A stretch of DNA of 64,000 nt. Source: Gorillibacterium timonense (GTDB lineage: Bacteria; Bacillota; Bacilli; Paenibacillales; NBRC-103111). Location of the stretch: NCBI RefSeq assembly GCF_001457415.1, contig NZ_LN881722.1, positions 248,001 through 312,000 on the forward strand. Reading direction: 5' to 3'. A program made the translations under genes and the position numbers. The notes under the pieces were generated by a model. It was not told where the DNA came from. It saw only the letters and a list, made by a program, of their open reading frames with translations, and searched no databases. Numbering within the stretch: position 1 is the first letter of the stretch; the number at the start of each line of letters is the position of its first letter. Positions 52,709 through 61,478 of this stretch are shown here, in pieces.

Positions 52709-53125
52709 ATGCACGACGAATCGGTCCTGGCCCCTTCCACCGCATTGTGGAACGAGGCGGCCGACTTCACCTTGTTCGGATACCCCGTCCACTGGGATTC
52801 TGTGATCCATGTGCTGGTCGCGTTTGGGCTCGTTTTCTTCGCCGTGTTCTATCTGGCGCAAGGATCACGTTCCATACGTAAGCTATCGGTGCGGAGCGCC
52901 TGGCCCCGAATGCTGCGCGCGATGCTGGAACAGGAGCTCGACCGTGAGATCGGTTACCGGCAGACGCCGGGCGTCCGCAAGGAGGATGAAAATACACTGA
53001 TCTGTTATGTTTCCCGAACGGAAGAGACCGAGGTTATCCGCCTGATCCGGGAAATGGATGAGCATGCGGTCATCACCGTCGAATCCTCCGGCTTGCCCTC
53101 GCGAGCAAGAGGCGGGCGCGGTTGA
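52709..53125 (+). CDS. Single-helix membrane protein with DUF2179-like tail
   Basis: The 138-residue protein has one membrane helix (DSVIHVLVAFGLVFFAVFYL, about 30-50) and a cytosolic part ending TLICYVSRTEETEVIRLI then EMDEHAVITVESSG. This resembles the DUF2179 module found at the end of YitT-type proteins (V-V-S-R, E-I-D-x-x-A-F-V). AAGGAGG lies eight bases before the ATG. A terminator follows. A regulatory, ligand-binding tail is possible. The similarity is weak. Confidence 0.65.
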   Translation: MHDESVLAPSTALWNEAADFTLFGYPVHWDSVIHVLVAFGLVFFAVFYLAQGSRSIRKLSVRSAWPRMLRAMLEQELDREIGYRQTPGVRKEDENTLICYVSRTEETEVIRLIREMDEHAVITVESSGLPSRARGGRG

Positions 53126-53157
53126 AGGATTCTTGATGAACTTATATAGGTGTGAAG

Positions 53158-53203
53158 GAGCGCGGAAGCCGGGAGCTCGATGCCGGTTTCCGCGCTCTTT
53201 TTG
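53158..53203 (+). terminator. Terminator of the 52709 gene
   Basis: Arms GAGCGCGGAA and TTCCGCGCTC with inner GCCGG pairs are followed by TTTTTG. Confidence 0.92.
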
Positions 53204-53278
53204 CGCTTATCCGAAACGGGCCTCATTCGCTGAACGTACATAAGAGGAAGACAATGGAAGAACGGTATTCTTGTACGG

Positions 53279-53310
53279 CAAAAGAAAAGCGCCGGTTAGC
53301 CGCGGCGCTT
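53279..53310 (-). terminator. Terminator of the AbrB-like gene
   Basis: AAGCGCCG and CGGCGCTT form the stem. On the minus strand TTTTCTTTT follows. Confidence 0.85.
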
Positions 53311-53370
53311 AGGTTTCGAGTTCTATACCTATAAGAGTGATGATGCCGTAGGAGTCCGAGTGATGCGGGG

Positions 53371-53820
53371 CTAAAGCTTGAGTTCCTTCTTCAACTGGCT
53401 GATCCGCGCTTGGCTGATTCCGAGCTGTGCGGCGAGGTCCTTCTGACTGGCTCCCGGATGATCCGCAAAGGCCTGCTTTAAGCGTTCGAGCATTTCCGAA
53501 GTTTTGCCGCGCTTGCGGCCTGGCGGCTCGGTATCTCGGCGGACAGGCTCCGGCTTGTACAGAACGGCGGCTTGGCCGGTCTTCAGCTCCTCCAGACAAG
53601 TCGAACAGATAAACTGCTCATGGTAATACGTGACCGTATCGAGTCTGCGGCAAAAGGCGCATTCCGTGGACTTGTACTTTCTCATAACGATGGTGTTATC
53701 GTCTGTAATAAAAAACTCCAAGGGGTCCCCGATCTCGATATTTCGCGTCATGCGAATTTCGGTCGGGATGACGATTCGGCCCAAGCTGTCTAAATTGCGG
53801 ACCATTCCGGTGTTTTTCAT
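53371..53820 (-). CDS. AbrB-type regulator fused to a zinc ribbon and an HTH
   Basis: The 149-residue protein has an AbrB swapped-hairpin domain (about 1-50; MVRNLDSLGRIVIPTEIR; GDPLEFFITDDNTIVM), as in transition-state regulators. Unlike the 90-residue Bacillus AbrB it continues with CAFCRR...CSTCLEEL (a zinc ribbon) and a C-terminal helix-turn-helix (SQKDLAAQLGISQARISQL). GAGGGAGCC precedes the ATG. It may repress post-exponential and biofilm genes, but with added DNA or metal control. The three-part layout is clear; targets are unknown. Confidence 0.88.
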   Translation of the reverse strand: MKNTGMVRNLDSLGRIVIPTEIRMTRNIEIGDPLEFFITDDNTIVMRKYKSTECAFCRRLDTVTYYHEQFICSTCLEELKTGQAAVLYKPEPVRRDTEPPGRKRGKTSEMLERLKQAFADHPGASQKDLAAQLGISQARISQLKKELKL

Positions 53821-54031
53821 ACGGCTCCCTCACTCGCGGCATAGTGAATTTCATACTTAACTATAACAGATTTTAAAAGAGAATCGTACTGGATAACGGT
53901 CAAAAATGGAAAATAATCCGCGATTTTAGCCGTTTTTCGCGATCGCAGGCGATATTAAATCCAGTGGTTCCAGATAATTGAATTTCAGTGTAGAGGGAGT
54001 GAAGAGCAGGGCATTCGCTGGTTTGGGGAAC

Positions 54032-54057
54032 CGGATTCGTGCGGTATAATGAAAAGA
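54032..54057 (+). promoter_or_regulatory. Promoter of the thioesterase gene
   Basis: TTGGGG and a perfect TATAAT (in GCGGTATAATG) lie about 16 bases apart, 40 bases before the GTG start. Confidence 0.55.
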
Positions 54058-54094
54058 AAATGAAAGCATGGAAATGCGTGAAGGAGCGGACAAG

Positions 54095-54607
54095 GTGGAG
54101 GCTAAATATGTTCGGGAGACCCGATGCTACAAGATTTCAAGAGTGTTCCCCTTTGATGTAAACAATCATTATACGTTATTCGGCGGCAAGCTGATGTCCT
54201 ATATCGACGATATCGCTTCGATCTCGGCGGCTAAGCTGTGCCGGGCGACGACGGTTACGGCATCGACCGATTCCGTTGACTTTCTCTATCCGATCCGCAT
54301 GACGGATTCCGTAGCGCTTGAGTCTTATGTGACCTGGACGGGGCGCAGCTCGATGGAGGTCTTCGTGAAGGTGGTGACGGAGGATTTGAAGACAGGGGAG
54401 AGGCGGATTGCGGCGACTTCGTTCTTGACCTTCGTTGCCTTGGACGACGATGGCAAACCTGTCGCAGTCCCTCACGTGATCCCGGAGTCGGCTGAGGAGC
54501 ATCTGCTGTTCGAGGGCGCCGAGCAGCGGGCCGAAGCGCGGAAGCGGCGGCGCTCGGAGAGCAAACGCTTTGCCGATCACCTCAGCACTGCTTCTCCGTG
54601 GGAGTGA
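54095..54607 (+). CDS. Acyl-CoA thioesterase (hotdog fold, YkhA-like)
   Basis: The 170-residue protein has the hotdog helix block FGGKLMSYIDDIASISA, with Asp/Asn positions of the BFIT/YciA-YkhA group, then VTASTDSVDFLYPI and RIAATSFLTFVALDD. It hydrolyses acyl-CoA to free acid and CoA. GTG at 54095 has AAGGAG eight bases before; the ATG at 54068 does not. The last 15 codons overlap a tandem array of hairpin-forming repeats (54575-54750), so the C-terminus (FADHLSTASPWE) may be of repeat origin. Confidence 0.9.
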   Translation: MEAKYVRETRCYKISRVFPFDVNNHYTLFGGKLMSYIDDIASISAAKLCRATTVTASTDSVDFLYPIRMTDSVALESYVTWTGRSSMEVFVKVVTEDLKTGERRIAATSFLTFVALDDDGKPVAVPHVIPESAEEHLLFEGAEQRAEARKRRRSESKRFADHLSTASPWE

Positions 54608-54750
54608 AGGCTGAGCGGATCACCTCAGCGCCGCTTATTCGTTAGAGTGAAGGCTGAGCCGACGATCTCAGCACCGCTTCTCCGTGGGAGTAGAAGCGAT
54701 GCCGACGATCATCCGAGCATCGCTTCTCGATAAGTGTGAAGGGTTTTGCC
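54575..54750 (+). repeat. Four degenerate tandem hairpin repeats of about 44 bp
   Basis: Units start at 54575, 54618, 54664 and 54708 with GATCACCTCAGC-like sequence and contain GCTTCTCCGTGGGAGTGAAG. In units 1 and 2 CTCAGC pairs with GCTGAG; in unit 3 the end GAAGCGATGC pairs with GCATCGCTTC of unit 4. The array begins inside the thioesterase gene and ends before the TPM gene. Confidence 0.75.
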
Positions 54751-54837
54751 AGTCTCCTCGGCATCTTTTCCCCTGGAAGGGAGAAGAGGGCTGGAACGCT
54801 TGACTGGCCATCTGATGGGAGTAAGGGAGAAGGTTGT

Positions 54838-57396
54838 GTGGGCAGACGGAGAGTGGGGATTCTGCTGATGGTCTTGCTGCTGGCATTCGGAGGGAGCGCC
54901 GCACGCGTATGGGCGGCGGCTATTCCGGAGCAGCAGGGGCTGGTCACGGACACGGCGGGTTTGTATTCGGAAGAAGAACGAGTAAAGATCGAGGGAGCCG
55001 CAAAGGGGGATTCCTATACCTTCTATGTGCTTACGGTGGAGAGCCTGGAGGGAGTGGAAGCTAACGAGTATGCGCAGGGGGTTTACCGCAGCTGGGGGCT
55101 TAGCCGCAACGATATCCTGCTCCTCATCTCACTCGGCAACCGCCGCGTCGAGATGAATTTCAACAATCCCACGTTGCTGACGGAGCTTGACCAACGGTTT
55201 GGCCGCGGCAACGGCTCTATCTCCGAGCTGACTACGGAGTACTTCAATCCCTCTGCAAAGCAAGGAGATTATGCGGGGGCGACGCTTGCGGTTATCGGTG
55301 AGGTGCACCGGATCGCCGAAGCCTCAAGTGTGGAGCCCGGCGGGAATGGCGCACCGGAGCGAACATCTAAGCCGGATACCGCGGTTGTCCCCGCACCGGA
55401 GACAACGTCCAATCCGGATTCAGTCGTAGCCCCTGTACCCGAGCGGACGGCACGTCCCGCCGATTCGACGCCCTTTCCGGGCTATACCGTCCGGGCGGCG
55501 GAGGAGAGCCATTCGCCTCTACTTCCGCTGCTTCTGCTTGCGGGCGGCGCGGCATTCATCGCCGCGCTTGTCTGGATTGGATACGGCCTTCTCCTGAAGC
55601 GAAGGATGAAGCGGCAGGTCGAGGAAGCCCGTGAGCTGCTCATCGGCGTCTCCCGGAGCGGCGAGAAGCTGAAGCCCTTTCTCGGCCTTGTGCAGGGAAG
55701 CACGGAGCAGCTGGTGACGCGCCTCGATCGCGAGCTGTCTGCGTTAGCCGTGGAGGCAAGCGCGTTTGGTTCCGAGCTGGCGGAAGCCTCCGTCTCCCTG
55801 TTCAAGCTGGGCGAACTGAACCGCCGCTTGTTGGAGGGGAGCGCTCGGCTGTTGGAGCTGAATAGCCGGTTCCGCTCGGTCGAGAAGGAAGTGGCCGGGC
55901 TGATCGAGGTGGACAAGACGGTCAAGGGCGAAGTCAAACAGCTGCAGGAGCGGCTTGACTCCGCTGCAGCTCGCGTGGAGGAGCTTAAGGCGCGCCATGG
56001 TTACCCGCTCGGTCATTTGGCGGATGAATTGGCGCATATTGCGGCGGACATCGCCAAGGCGGCGGATCTCTCCATCTTTGATCCGCTCGAGGCGGCCAAG
56101 CTGGCAAATCGAACGGAGAACGAGCTCGCATCCAAGGAGAAGGATGCGGAGGATTTCCCGGTCCTCCTGGAGGCGCACCGCAGCTTCCCGGACCGGGCGG
56201 CAGGAGCCCGGTCGGAAGTGGACACGCTCATCCGAGAGAATGGGCTCAAGTTGCCGCACACCGATCCCTTCGGCACCCTGAGCCGGGCGGCGAATCAAGT
56301 TGCTCCACTCATCGCCGCTCTGCAGGCGGGGCAGGTGGAAGCGGCCCGAACGATCTCCGGCGAGATGGACCATCTGCTGGCTGAAGCCGTGGAGATGACC
56401 AAGCGGCAAGCTTACTTAAAGGGAAAGAATGCCGCCGATATCCGGATCGCCGAAGAACGGATCTCCCGCATTCATGCGGAGGAGGGGAGCCGCAGGTCCG
56501 AGCGCGCCCGCGTGACGGCCGCTTATGCTCGGATCCACTGGACCCCCTTGGAAGAAGGCTATGAGAGGGCGGAACGGCTTGCTGCCGAGACGGAGCGGAC
56601 ACTGCCCGATATTCGTGTGCTGACGGACGAGGAGCATCAGGAGTATGACAAGGCGCGGAGCCTGCTCGACGAGGGACTTGCTCGGCTTGACGAATGCGAG
56701 CGTCTGCTCGCCGACAATGTTCGCGCGGGGGCCGAGCTTGACCGTCTGCTTGCCCAGTCGAAGGAGCGGCTCGCGGAATACGGAGCCGTGTATGAACGGG
56801 GAATCCGGCGGATCAAGGCGGAGGACCTGCGGTTTCATTCCGGCTACGGGGCCGATCAGGTGGGAGAGCGGATCGAAGCTCTCCGAAATCGACTCGGCGG
56901 CCTGCTGGCGAACGCGCCTTACGAGTTGAACGAAATCGGTCAACTGCTCGATCAGCTGCAGGCGGAGACGGGTCACTACACCGATATGGTGCAGGAGGTT
57001 GCCCTGCAGAAGGAGAATGCCGAGCGTCAACTGCTTGATCTGGAACGGCGTTATCGGGCTGCGAACGGTCGGATGGGCTCCTCCCGGTATGCGGGACTGT
57101 CCTCGAACGATTATTCTTCCCGCATGGGCGATATCGCCAGCCTGCTAGCCGCCGGCTATTACGCCAGAGCGCTGGAGGAATCGAGCGGGCTCGAATCGGC
57201 GATCCACCAGATCGAGCTGGCGATCGAGGAGGCGAGACGCGAGGAAGAAGAGCGGCAGTCCGCCGCCTCCTCTATTTCCGCAAACGATTCTTCCTGGAAC
57301 TCCTCGTCCTTCGACAGCAACTCCTCAGGAGGCTCTTCTTGGGACTCTGGTTCTTCAAGTGGCAGTGACAATTCCTCCGGCGGCTCCAATTGGTGA
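54838..57396 (+). CDS. TPM-domain membrane protein with long coiled coil
   Basis: The 852-residue protein has a signal peptide (VGILLMVLLLAFGGSAARVWA), a TPM domain (about 25-165; LVTDTAGLYSEEE; WGLSRNDILLLISLGNRRVEM) and a Pro/Thr linker. One membrane helix follows at about 228-250 (LLPLLLLAGGAAFIAALVW), then about 500 residues of cytosolic coiled coil (RRMKRQVEEARELL; LAESKE-like heptads), and a Ser/Gly-rich tail (SGGSSWDSGSSSG). Bacterial TPM proteins include YgcG-like ones ending in such Ser/Gly tails. GTG at 54838 has AGGGAG and GAAGG before it. It may link the wall side to a cytosolic assembly. Confidence 0.85.
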   Translation: MGRRRVGILLMVLLLAFGGSAARVWAAAIPEQQGLVTDTAGLYSEEERVKIEGAAKGDSYTFYVLTVESLEGVEANEYAQGVYRSWGLSRNDILLLISLGNRRVEMNFNNPTLLTELDQRFGRGNGSISELTTEYFNPSAKQGDYAGATLAVIGEVHRIAEASSVEPGGNGAPERTSKPDTAVVPAPETTSNPDSVVAPVPERTARPADSTPFPGYTVRAAEESHSPLLPLLLLAGGAAFIAALVWIGYGLLLKRRMKRQVEEARELLIGVSRSGEKLKPFLGLVQGSTEQLVTRLDRELSALAVEASAFGSELAEASVSLFKLGELNRRLLEGSARLLELNSRFRSVEKEVAGLIEVDKTVKGEVKQLQERLDSAAARVEELKARHGYPLGHLADELAHIAADIAKAADLSIFDPLEAAKLANRTENELASKEKDAEDFPVLLEAHRSFPDRAAGARSEVDTLIRENGLKLPHTDPFGTLSRAANQVAPLIAALQAGQVEAARTISGEMDHLLAEAVEMTKRQAYLKGKNAADIRIAEERISRIHAEEGSRRSERARVTAAYARIHWTPLEEGYERAERLAAETERTLPDIRVLTDEEHQEYDKARSLLDEGLARLDECERLLADNVRAGAELDRLLAQSKERLAEYGAVYERGIRRIKAEDLRFHSGYGADQVGERIEALRNRLGGLLANAPYELNEIGQLLDQLQAETGHYTDMVQEVALQKENAERQLLDLERRYRAANGRMGSSRYAGLSSNDYSSRMGDIASLLAAGYYARALEESSGLESAIHQIELAIEEARREEEERQSAASSISANDSSWNSSSFDSNSSGGSSWDSGSSSGSDNSSGGSNW

Positions 57397-57423
57397 AGGC
57401 TGGAGAGCGTGATTTGTCAATAC

Positions 57424-57452
57424 TTGAAATGTCGCCCTGCTGTCGATATAAT
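57424..57452 (+). promoter_or_regulatory. Strong sigma-A promoter of the YdjO-like gene
   Basis: TTGAAA (57424-57429) and TATAAT (57447-57452) are exactly 17 bases apart. The leader to the TTG start is about 140 bases and can form stems GTTTCTCC/GGAGAAAC and GAGCCG/CGGCTC. Confidence 0.85.
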
Positions 57453-57600
57453 GCCTAAGGGTCGTTTCTCCGCATGCCGTTCCCGGATCGGAGAAACTAT
57501 ATAGTCAGGAAAACGGTGGATGGAGCTCTGCGCTTCGTCCGCCTTTGCTTTCCGGAGAGCCGCTTGCCGGCTCTTCTTTCCATCATGAGGAGGAATCACG

Positions 57601-57822
57601 TTGGGTTCGACAGAAGAAGCTACAGAGAAGCCGTTATTGGAAGCAACACCGATTTACCGATGCAAGGATGCCGGATGCAAGGCTTGGGTGCGCGAAGAGT
57701 ATTTGCCTGAAGACAAAGCATGTCCGCTCTGCAAGGGGCCGATGCTGAAGAGCATCAAGCATTTGCCGCCGACGGGCAAGCCGAAGAAGAAGGCCAAGGC
57801 GACAGCGAAAACCTCCCGATGA
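57601..57822 (+). CDS. YdjO-family (cold-inducible type) zinc-binding protein
   Basis: The 73-residue protein has IYRCKDAGCKAWVREEY and then CPLCKGPMLKSIKHLPP, two Cys pairs spaced as in B. subtilis YdjO, which was described as cold-inducible. The Lys-rich tail (KPKKKAKATAKTSR) could bind nucleic acid. TTG at 57601 follows GAGGAGG. A strong promoter, a long structured leader and a terminator make it a single unit. The leader may sense temperature, but that is inference. Confidence 0.85.
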   Translation: MGSTEEATEKPLLEATPIYRCKDAGCKAWVREEYLPEDKACPLCKGPMLKSIKHLPPTGKPKKKAKATAKTSR

Positions 57823-57928
57823 CACTGCCCTGCGGATAAGGACAAGCACGGGGCCAGTCCCCTTGCCGATCCGCCGACCGAAATCCTTTGAATACATGCA
57901 GACCTGGCCAAGCCGGCCGCTGCCAGAA

Positions 57929-57957
57929 ACCTCCCGAGCTTGTTTCGGGAGGTTTTT
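57929..57957 (+). terminator. Terminator of the YdjO-like gene
   Basis: ACCTCCCGA and TCGGGAGGT form the stem, followed by TTTTTG. Confidence 0.9.
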
Positions 57958-58086
57958 GTATAGGGGGAGTAGAGGATTTTATCCCTCTTTTATTGAAATG
58001 TGAACCTGCCGGGTGCACGGGCCCGCCTCTATAATGAAGACAGCAACGAACCCGTTGCCATTACAGGTCTAGGAGGGTCACAAAGA

Positions 58087-59478
58087 ATGAAGAAAAAGTT
58101 GTCACTGCTTCTCGTTTCGGTTATGGCGCTCTCATCGCTCGCCGCCGGCTGTGGAAGCAAGGATGCAGCGGAGTCCGCAAGTCCTTCCTCATCTCAAGCT
58201 CCGGCTGCGACAGAATCCGCTTCTCCCTCACCGGAACCCACGAAAGCGGCAGAGCCGTTCAAGGTTTCCCTGCGGCACATCCAAATCGGGGATGCGCAGA
58301 AGAACCGCAAGAAAATTCTCGACGACGTGGTCGCCAAAACCGAAGCCGAAATTCCCGGCCTGAAATTCGAGCTGGACGGCGTGGAAGACAACACCAACCG
58401 GTTCACCAAGCTGCCCGCCGAAATGGCGGCCGGCAACCCTCCCAAGATCATGGACCTGTTCGGCGGCGAAGGGGACGCTTTGAAATACGGCAAAGCCGGA
58501 CGTCTCCTGGATCTTGCGCCTGTACTCGAAGAGATCGGCATCAAGCAGGATCAATTCGTCAACCTGAACCAATTCAAAGACGGCGACAAGCTGTACGGCC
58601 TGCCGCTTGGAGGAAGCTCCGAAGGCTTCTACTATAACAAGGACTTGTTCGCCAAGTTCAATATCGCCGAGCCACAAACCCTAGAGGATCTGGAAAAGGC
58701 TGCGGAAACCTTAAAGGCCAACAAGATCACGCCGTTTGCCATGGGCTCCAAGGGCGCGTGGGTGCCGCTGATGCTCGTCAATACGCTGATGGGGCGCTAC
58801 GCCGGACCGGAGATCGTGAAGGAGCTGGCAGACGGATCGAAGAAGTGGACCGATCCGACGGTGGTCGCCGCCTTTACGAAATATAAGGAATGGGTAGACA
58901 AGGGCTACTTTACCAAAGGCGAGCTCGGTCTCGAATACGGCCAAATGCTCGACCAGTTTGTCACCGGCAAGGCTGGCATGATGTTCGACGGAAGCTGGCG
59001 GTCCTCGGTCTTTAAAGACAAGGAGCTGTCCAAGGACCTTTTTGAGAAGGCGGGTTACTTCGCATTGCCCGCTGTACCGAACGGCGTAGGCGACCAAAAA
59101 GCGATCAACGCCAACTATTCCAACGGCTACGGCTTCTCGGCTGATCTGAACGAGAATGAGCTGGCTGCCGTGAAGGCCTTTATCAAGAACCTGTACAACG
59201 AAGAAATGCAGCTGCGCGGGCTGCTGGAAGACGGCGTTCTGCCTTCCATGAAGCTGTCGGCGGATGCCAAAGCGAAGGTGACGGATCCGATCGTGACCAC
59301 GGTCATGTCGCAGTTCGACGCGACGACCAACGCCTTCTCGCACTTCGATTCTACCGTCAAGACGGAAGTGTACCAGGAAGCCGAGAAGCAAATCGGCAAG
59401 CTGATCGCGGGACAGACGACCCCTGAGAAGATGGGCGCTGCGGTTCAAGCCATCGCCGACAAAGCCGCCGCCAAATAA
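58087..59478 (+). CDS. Sugar ABC transporter substrate-binding lipoprotein
   Basis: The 463-residue protein has a lipoprotein signal (LLLVSVMALSSLAAGCGS, Cys about 22), a Ser/Pro/Glu linker and a cluster-B binding fold (AEMAAGNPPKIMDLF; YGLPLGGSSEGFYYNKDLF; FVTGKAGMMFDGSW). These proteins bind oligosaccharides outside the membrane. AGGAGGG lies before the ATG, and TATAAT at 58030-58035 is a possible -10. Two permeases follow after a partial terminator, then a YesM/YesN-type pair. No ATPase is encoded, so it must use a shared MsmX-type one. Confidence 0.94.
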   Translation: MKKKLSLLLVSVMALSSLAAGCGSKDAAESASPSSSQAPAATESASPSPEPTKAAEPFKVSLRHIQIGDAQKNRKKILDDVVAKTEAEIPGLKFELDGVEDNTNRFTKLPAEMAAGNPPKIMDLFGGEGDALKYGKAGRLLDLAPVLEEIGIKQDQFVNLNQFKDGDKLYGLPLGGSSEGFYYNKDLFAKFNIAEPQTLEDLEKAAETLKANKITPFAMGSKGAWVPLMLVNTLMGRYAGPEIVKELADGSKKWTDPTVVAAFTKYKEWVDKGYFTKGELGLEYGQMLDQFVTGKAGMMFDGSWRSSVFKDKELSKDLFEKAGYFALPAVPNGVGDQKAINANYSNGYGFSADLNENELAAVKAFIKNLYNEEMQLRGLLEDGVLPSMKLSADAKAKVTDPIVTTVMSQFDATTNAFSHFDSTVKTEVYQEAEKQIGKLIAGQTTPEKMGAAVQAIADKAAAK

Positions 59479-59511
59479 ACGGAGCCACCAATCCGCAATC
59501 TTCGGATGAAG

Positions 59512-59553
59512 AAGGCGCTGCCCGCCCGGTGTGGGCGGCGCCTTTTCTTCTTC
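59512..59553 (+). terminator. Attenuating terminator between binding protein and permease genes
   Basis: GGCGCTGCCCGCCC and GGGCGGCGCC form the stem, followed by TTTTCTTCTTCT. It would let more binding protein than permease be made. Confidence 0.85.
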
Positions 59554-59652
59554 TAATTTCTACGACTACCGGGCCGGACGGCGTCATTCGCGTGGGGAAG
59601 CCTGCGAATGAGTCGGATCGTTCCTCCCGGGCAGGGAGCTGGGTGAGAACAG

Positions 59653-60537
59653 ATGTCGAAGGATACCTTGAAAAACCCGTTTATTTACCTCATGTTCGTT
59701 GTGCCGACGATCGCCTTGTACGTTCTCTTTTTCATCTATCCAATGGGCAGTTCCGCTTTCTATGCCTTCACGGATTGGAGCGGCCTCGACTCCACGAAGT
59801 TTATCGGGCTGCATAATTTCCGTGAGGCGTTCGGAGATGTCGATTTTCGCCATTCGATTCTAAACAACCTGTGGTTTATCGTCTTCTCCGTCTTCATCCA
59901 GGTGCCGATGATCATTTTCTTCGCCCTATTGATCGGCAATGTGAAGCGCCTGCAGGGCTTTTACAAGACGACGGTCTTCATGCCCTCCATTCTCTCCACC
60001 TCGGTCATTGGGATTCTGTGGAGCTTCATCTACGAGCCGGAGGTCGGGTTTCTCAATACCTTCCTGGGCAAGCTCGGCATTGAGCCGATCTATTGGCTGT
60101 CCGATCCGAAGTGGGCGATGGTGTCCATTCTGATCACGAATGCCTGGCAGTGGATGGGCTTCTATATCGTGCTCGTGCTGGCGGCGATTCTCGCCATTCC
60201 GAAGGAAATCAACGAGGCGGCAGCCATCGACGGCGCCAATGCCTTTCAGCAGGCCGTGCGCATCACCGTTCCGCTCATCCGGCCGATCATCTCCGTCGTC
60301 GTCATGCTGTCCATCGCCGGAGCGATGCGCGTCGTGGATATTGTGCTCGTCATGACGGACGGCGGGCCAGTCGGATCAACGGAGGTCATGGCCTCGTATA
60401 TGGTGCACAAGTCGATCAAGATCGGACAGTTCGGCTACGGCACCGCCATCTCGCTCATCATCTTCGCTTTTGCCATGATCCTGACGACCCTCTATCAGCT
60501 GACGTTCGGAAGAAACACGGAAAGGATTGAATACTGA
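59653..60537 (+). CDS. Sugar ABC transporter permease 1 (MalF/UgpA type)
   Basis: The 294-residue protein has six helices (YLMFVVPTIALYVLFFIYPM first) and the EAA loop EINEAAAIDGANAFQQAVRI, which contacts the ATPase. It pairs with the next permease to form the channel for the binding protein encoded upstream. GGGTGAGAACAG precedes the ATG. Its stop overlaps the next start (TGATG), so the two are translated together. Confidence 0.95.
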   Translation: MSKDTLKNPFIYLMFVVPTIALYVLFFIYPMGSSAFYAFTDWSGLDSTKFIGLHNFREAFGDVDFRHSILNNLWFIVFSVFIQVPMIIFFALLIGNVKRLQGFYKTTVFMPSILSTSVIGILWSFIYEPEVGFLNTFLGKLGIEPIYWLSDPKWAMVSILITNAWQWMGFYIVLVLAAILAIPKEINEAAAIDGANAFQQAVRITVPLIRPIISVVVMLSIAGAMRVVDIVLVMTDGGPVGSTEVMASYMVHKSIKIGQFGYGTAISLIIFAFAMILTTLYQLTFGRNTERIEY

Positions 60538-61367
60538 TGCCGATCGCACTCAAGAAAATCCTTCCGCACGCTGTGCTCATGCTCTATGTGCTCATCGTCC
60601 TGATTCCGTTCGCCTTCATCGTCCTGTCCTCGTTCAAGGGAGGCAATGTCGAGATTGCCTCCCGACCCTTCGCGCTTCCGGAACATTGGGTATTCGAGAA
60701 CTACCGCGAGGCGTGGGTGAAGGCGAAGATCAACGTCTACTTTTTCAACAGCTTGTACATCTCGCTCGTCTCCTCGGTCGTCGGAGTCCTGCTGGCAGCC
60801 GGGACAGCCTTTGCTCTCACCCGGATGAAGTTCATCCGAACGAGCAAATGGATCTACCAGTTTGTTCTGATCGGCATGCTCATTCCGGGCAACGTGCTCT
60901 TCATCGCCCAATACATCCTGGTAATGAAGATGGGAATCCTGAACACCCATTGGGCGCTGCTTCTTCCCTATACGGCGGGGGCGCTTCCCTTAAGCGTCCT
61001 GCTCATCGCGGCCTTCATGCGCAACATTCCGTTTGAGCTGGAGGAAGCCGCCATCATGGATGGATTGAGCGCTGCCGGCTTGTTTGCTAGAATAGTACTA
61101 CCGCTTACCGTTCCGGCGCTTGTGACGGTCTTTATCATCAACTACCTCGGCAACTGGAATGAATACCTGCTCGCGAACTTCTTCCTCAGCAAGGAAGCGC
61201 TGAAGACTCTCCCTACCGGGATGGTCGGTTTCCGGGACGCGTTCCAGACCGATTATGCCTTGATCTGCACCGGGATCGTGTACAGTGTGACGCCGGTATT
61301 GATTCTGTACGCCTTCCTGCAGGAGAAGATCATCGAGGGTCTCACTGCGGGGAGCGTCAAGGGCTAG
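60537..61367 (+). CDS. Sugar ABC transporter permease 2 (MalG/UgpE type)
   Basis: The 276-residue protein has six helices, the MalG-like opening LMLYVLIVLIPFAFIVLSSF, and the EAA loop ELEEAAIMDGLSAAGLFARI. It ends EKIIEGLTAGSVKG, as is typical for the CUT1 family. It is coupled to permease 1 by overlap. The sensor kinase gene begins 111 bases later on the same strand. Confidence 0.95.
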   Translation: MPIALKKILPHAVLMLYVLIVLIPFAFIVLSSFKGGNVEIASRPFALPEHWVFENYREAWVKAKINVYFFNSLYISLVSSVVGVLLAAGTAFALTRMKFIRTSKWIYQFVLIGMLIPGNVLFIAQYILVMKMGILNTHWALLLPYTAGALPLSVLLIAAFMRNIPFELEEAAIMDGLSAAGLFARIVLPLTVPALVTVFIINYLGNWNEYLLANFFLSKEALKTLPTGMVGFRDAFQTDYALICTGIVYSVTPVLILYAFLQEKIIEGLTAGSVKG

Positions 61368-61478
61368 TACGCGTTCCTATGGCATCTTGATTTTAACAAG
61401 TGGTGGAGCCATCCCTTAACCGGAATAACCGGGCTGTATGAATCAGGATTCGTCAAATAGGAAAGGAAGAGAAGCAGA

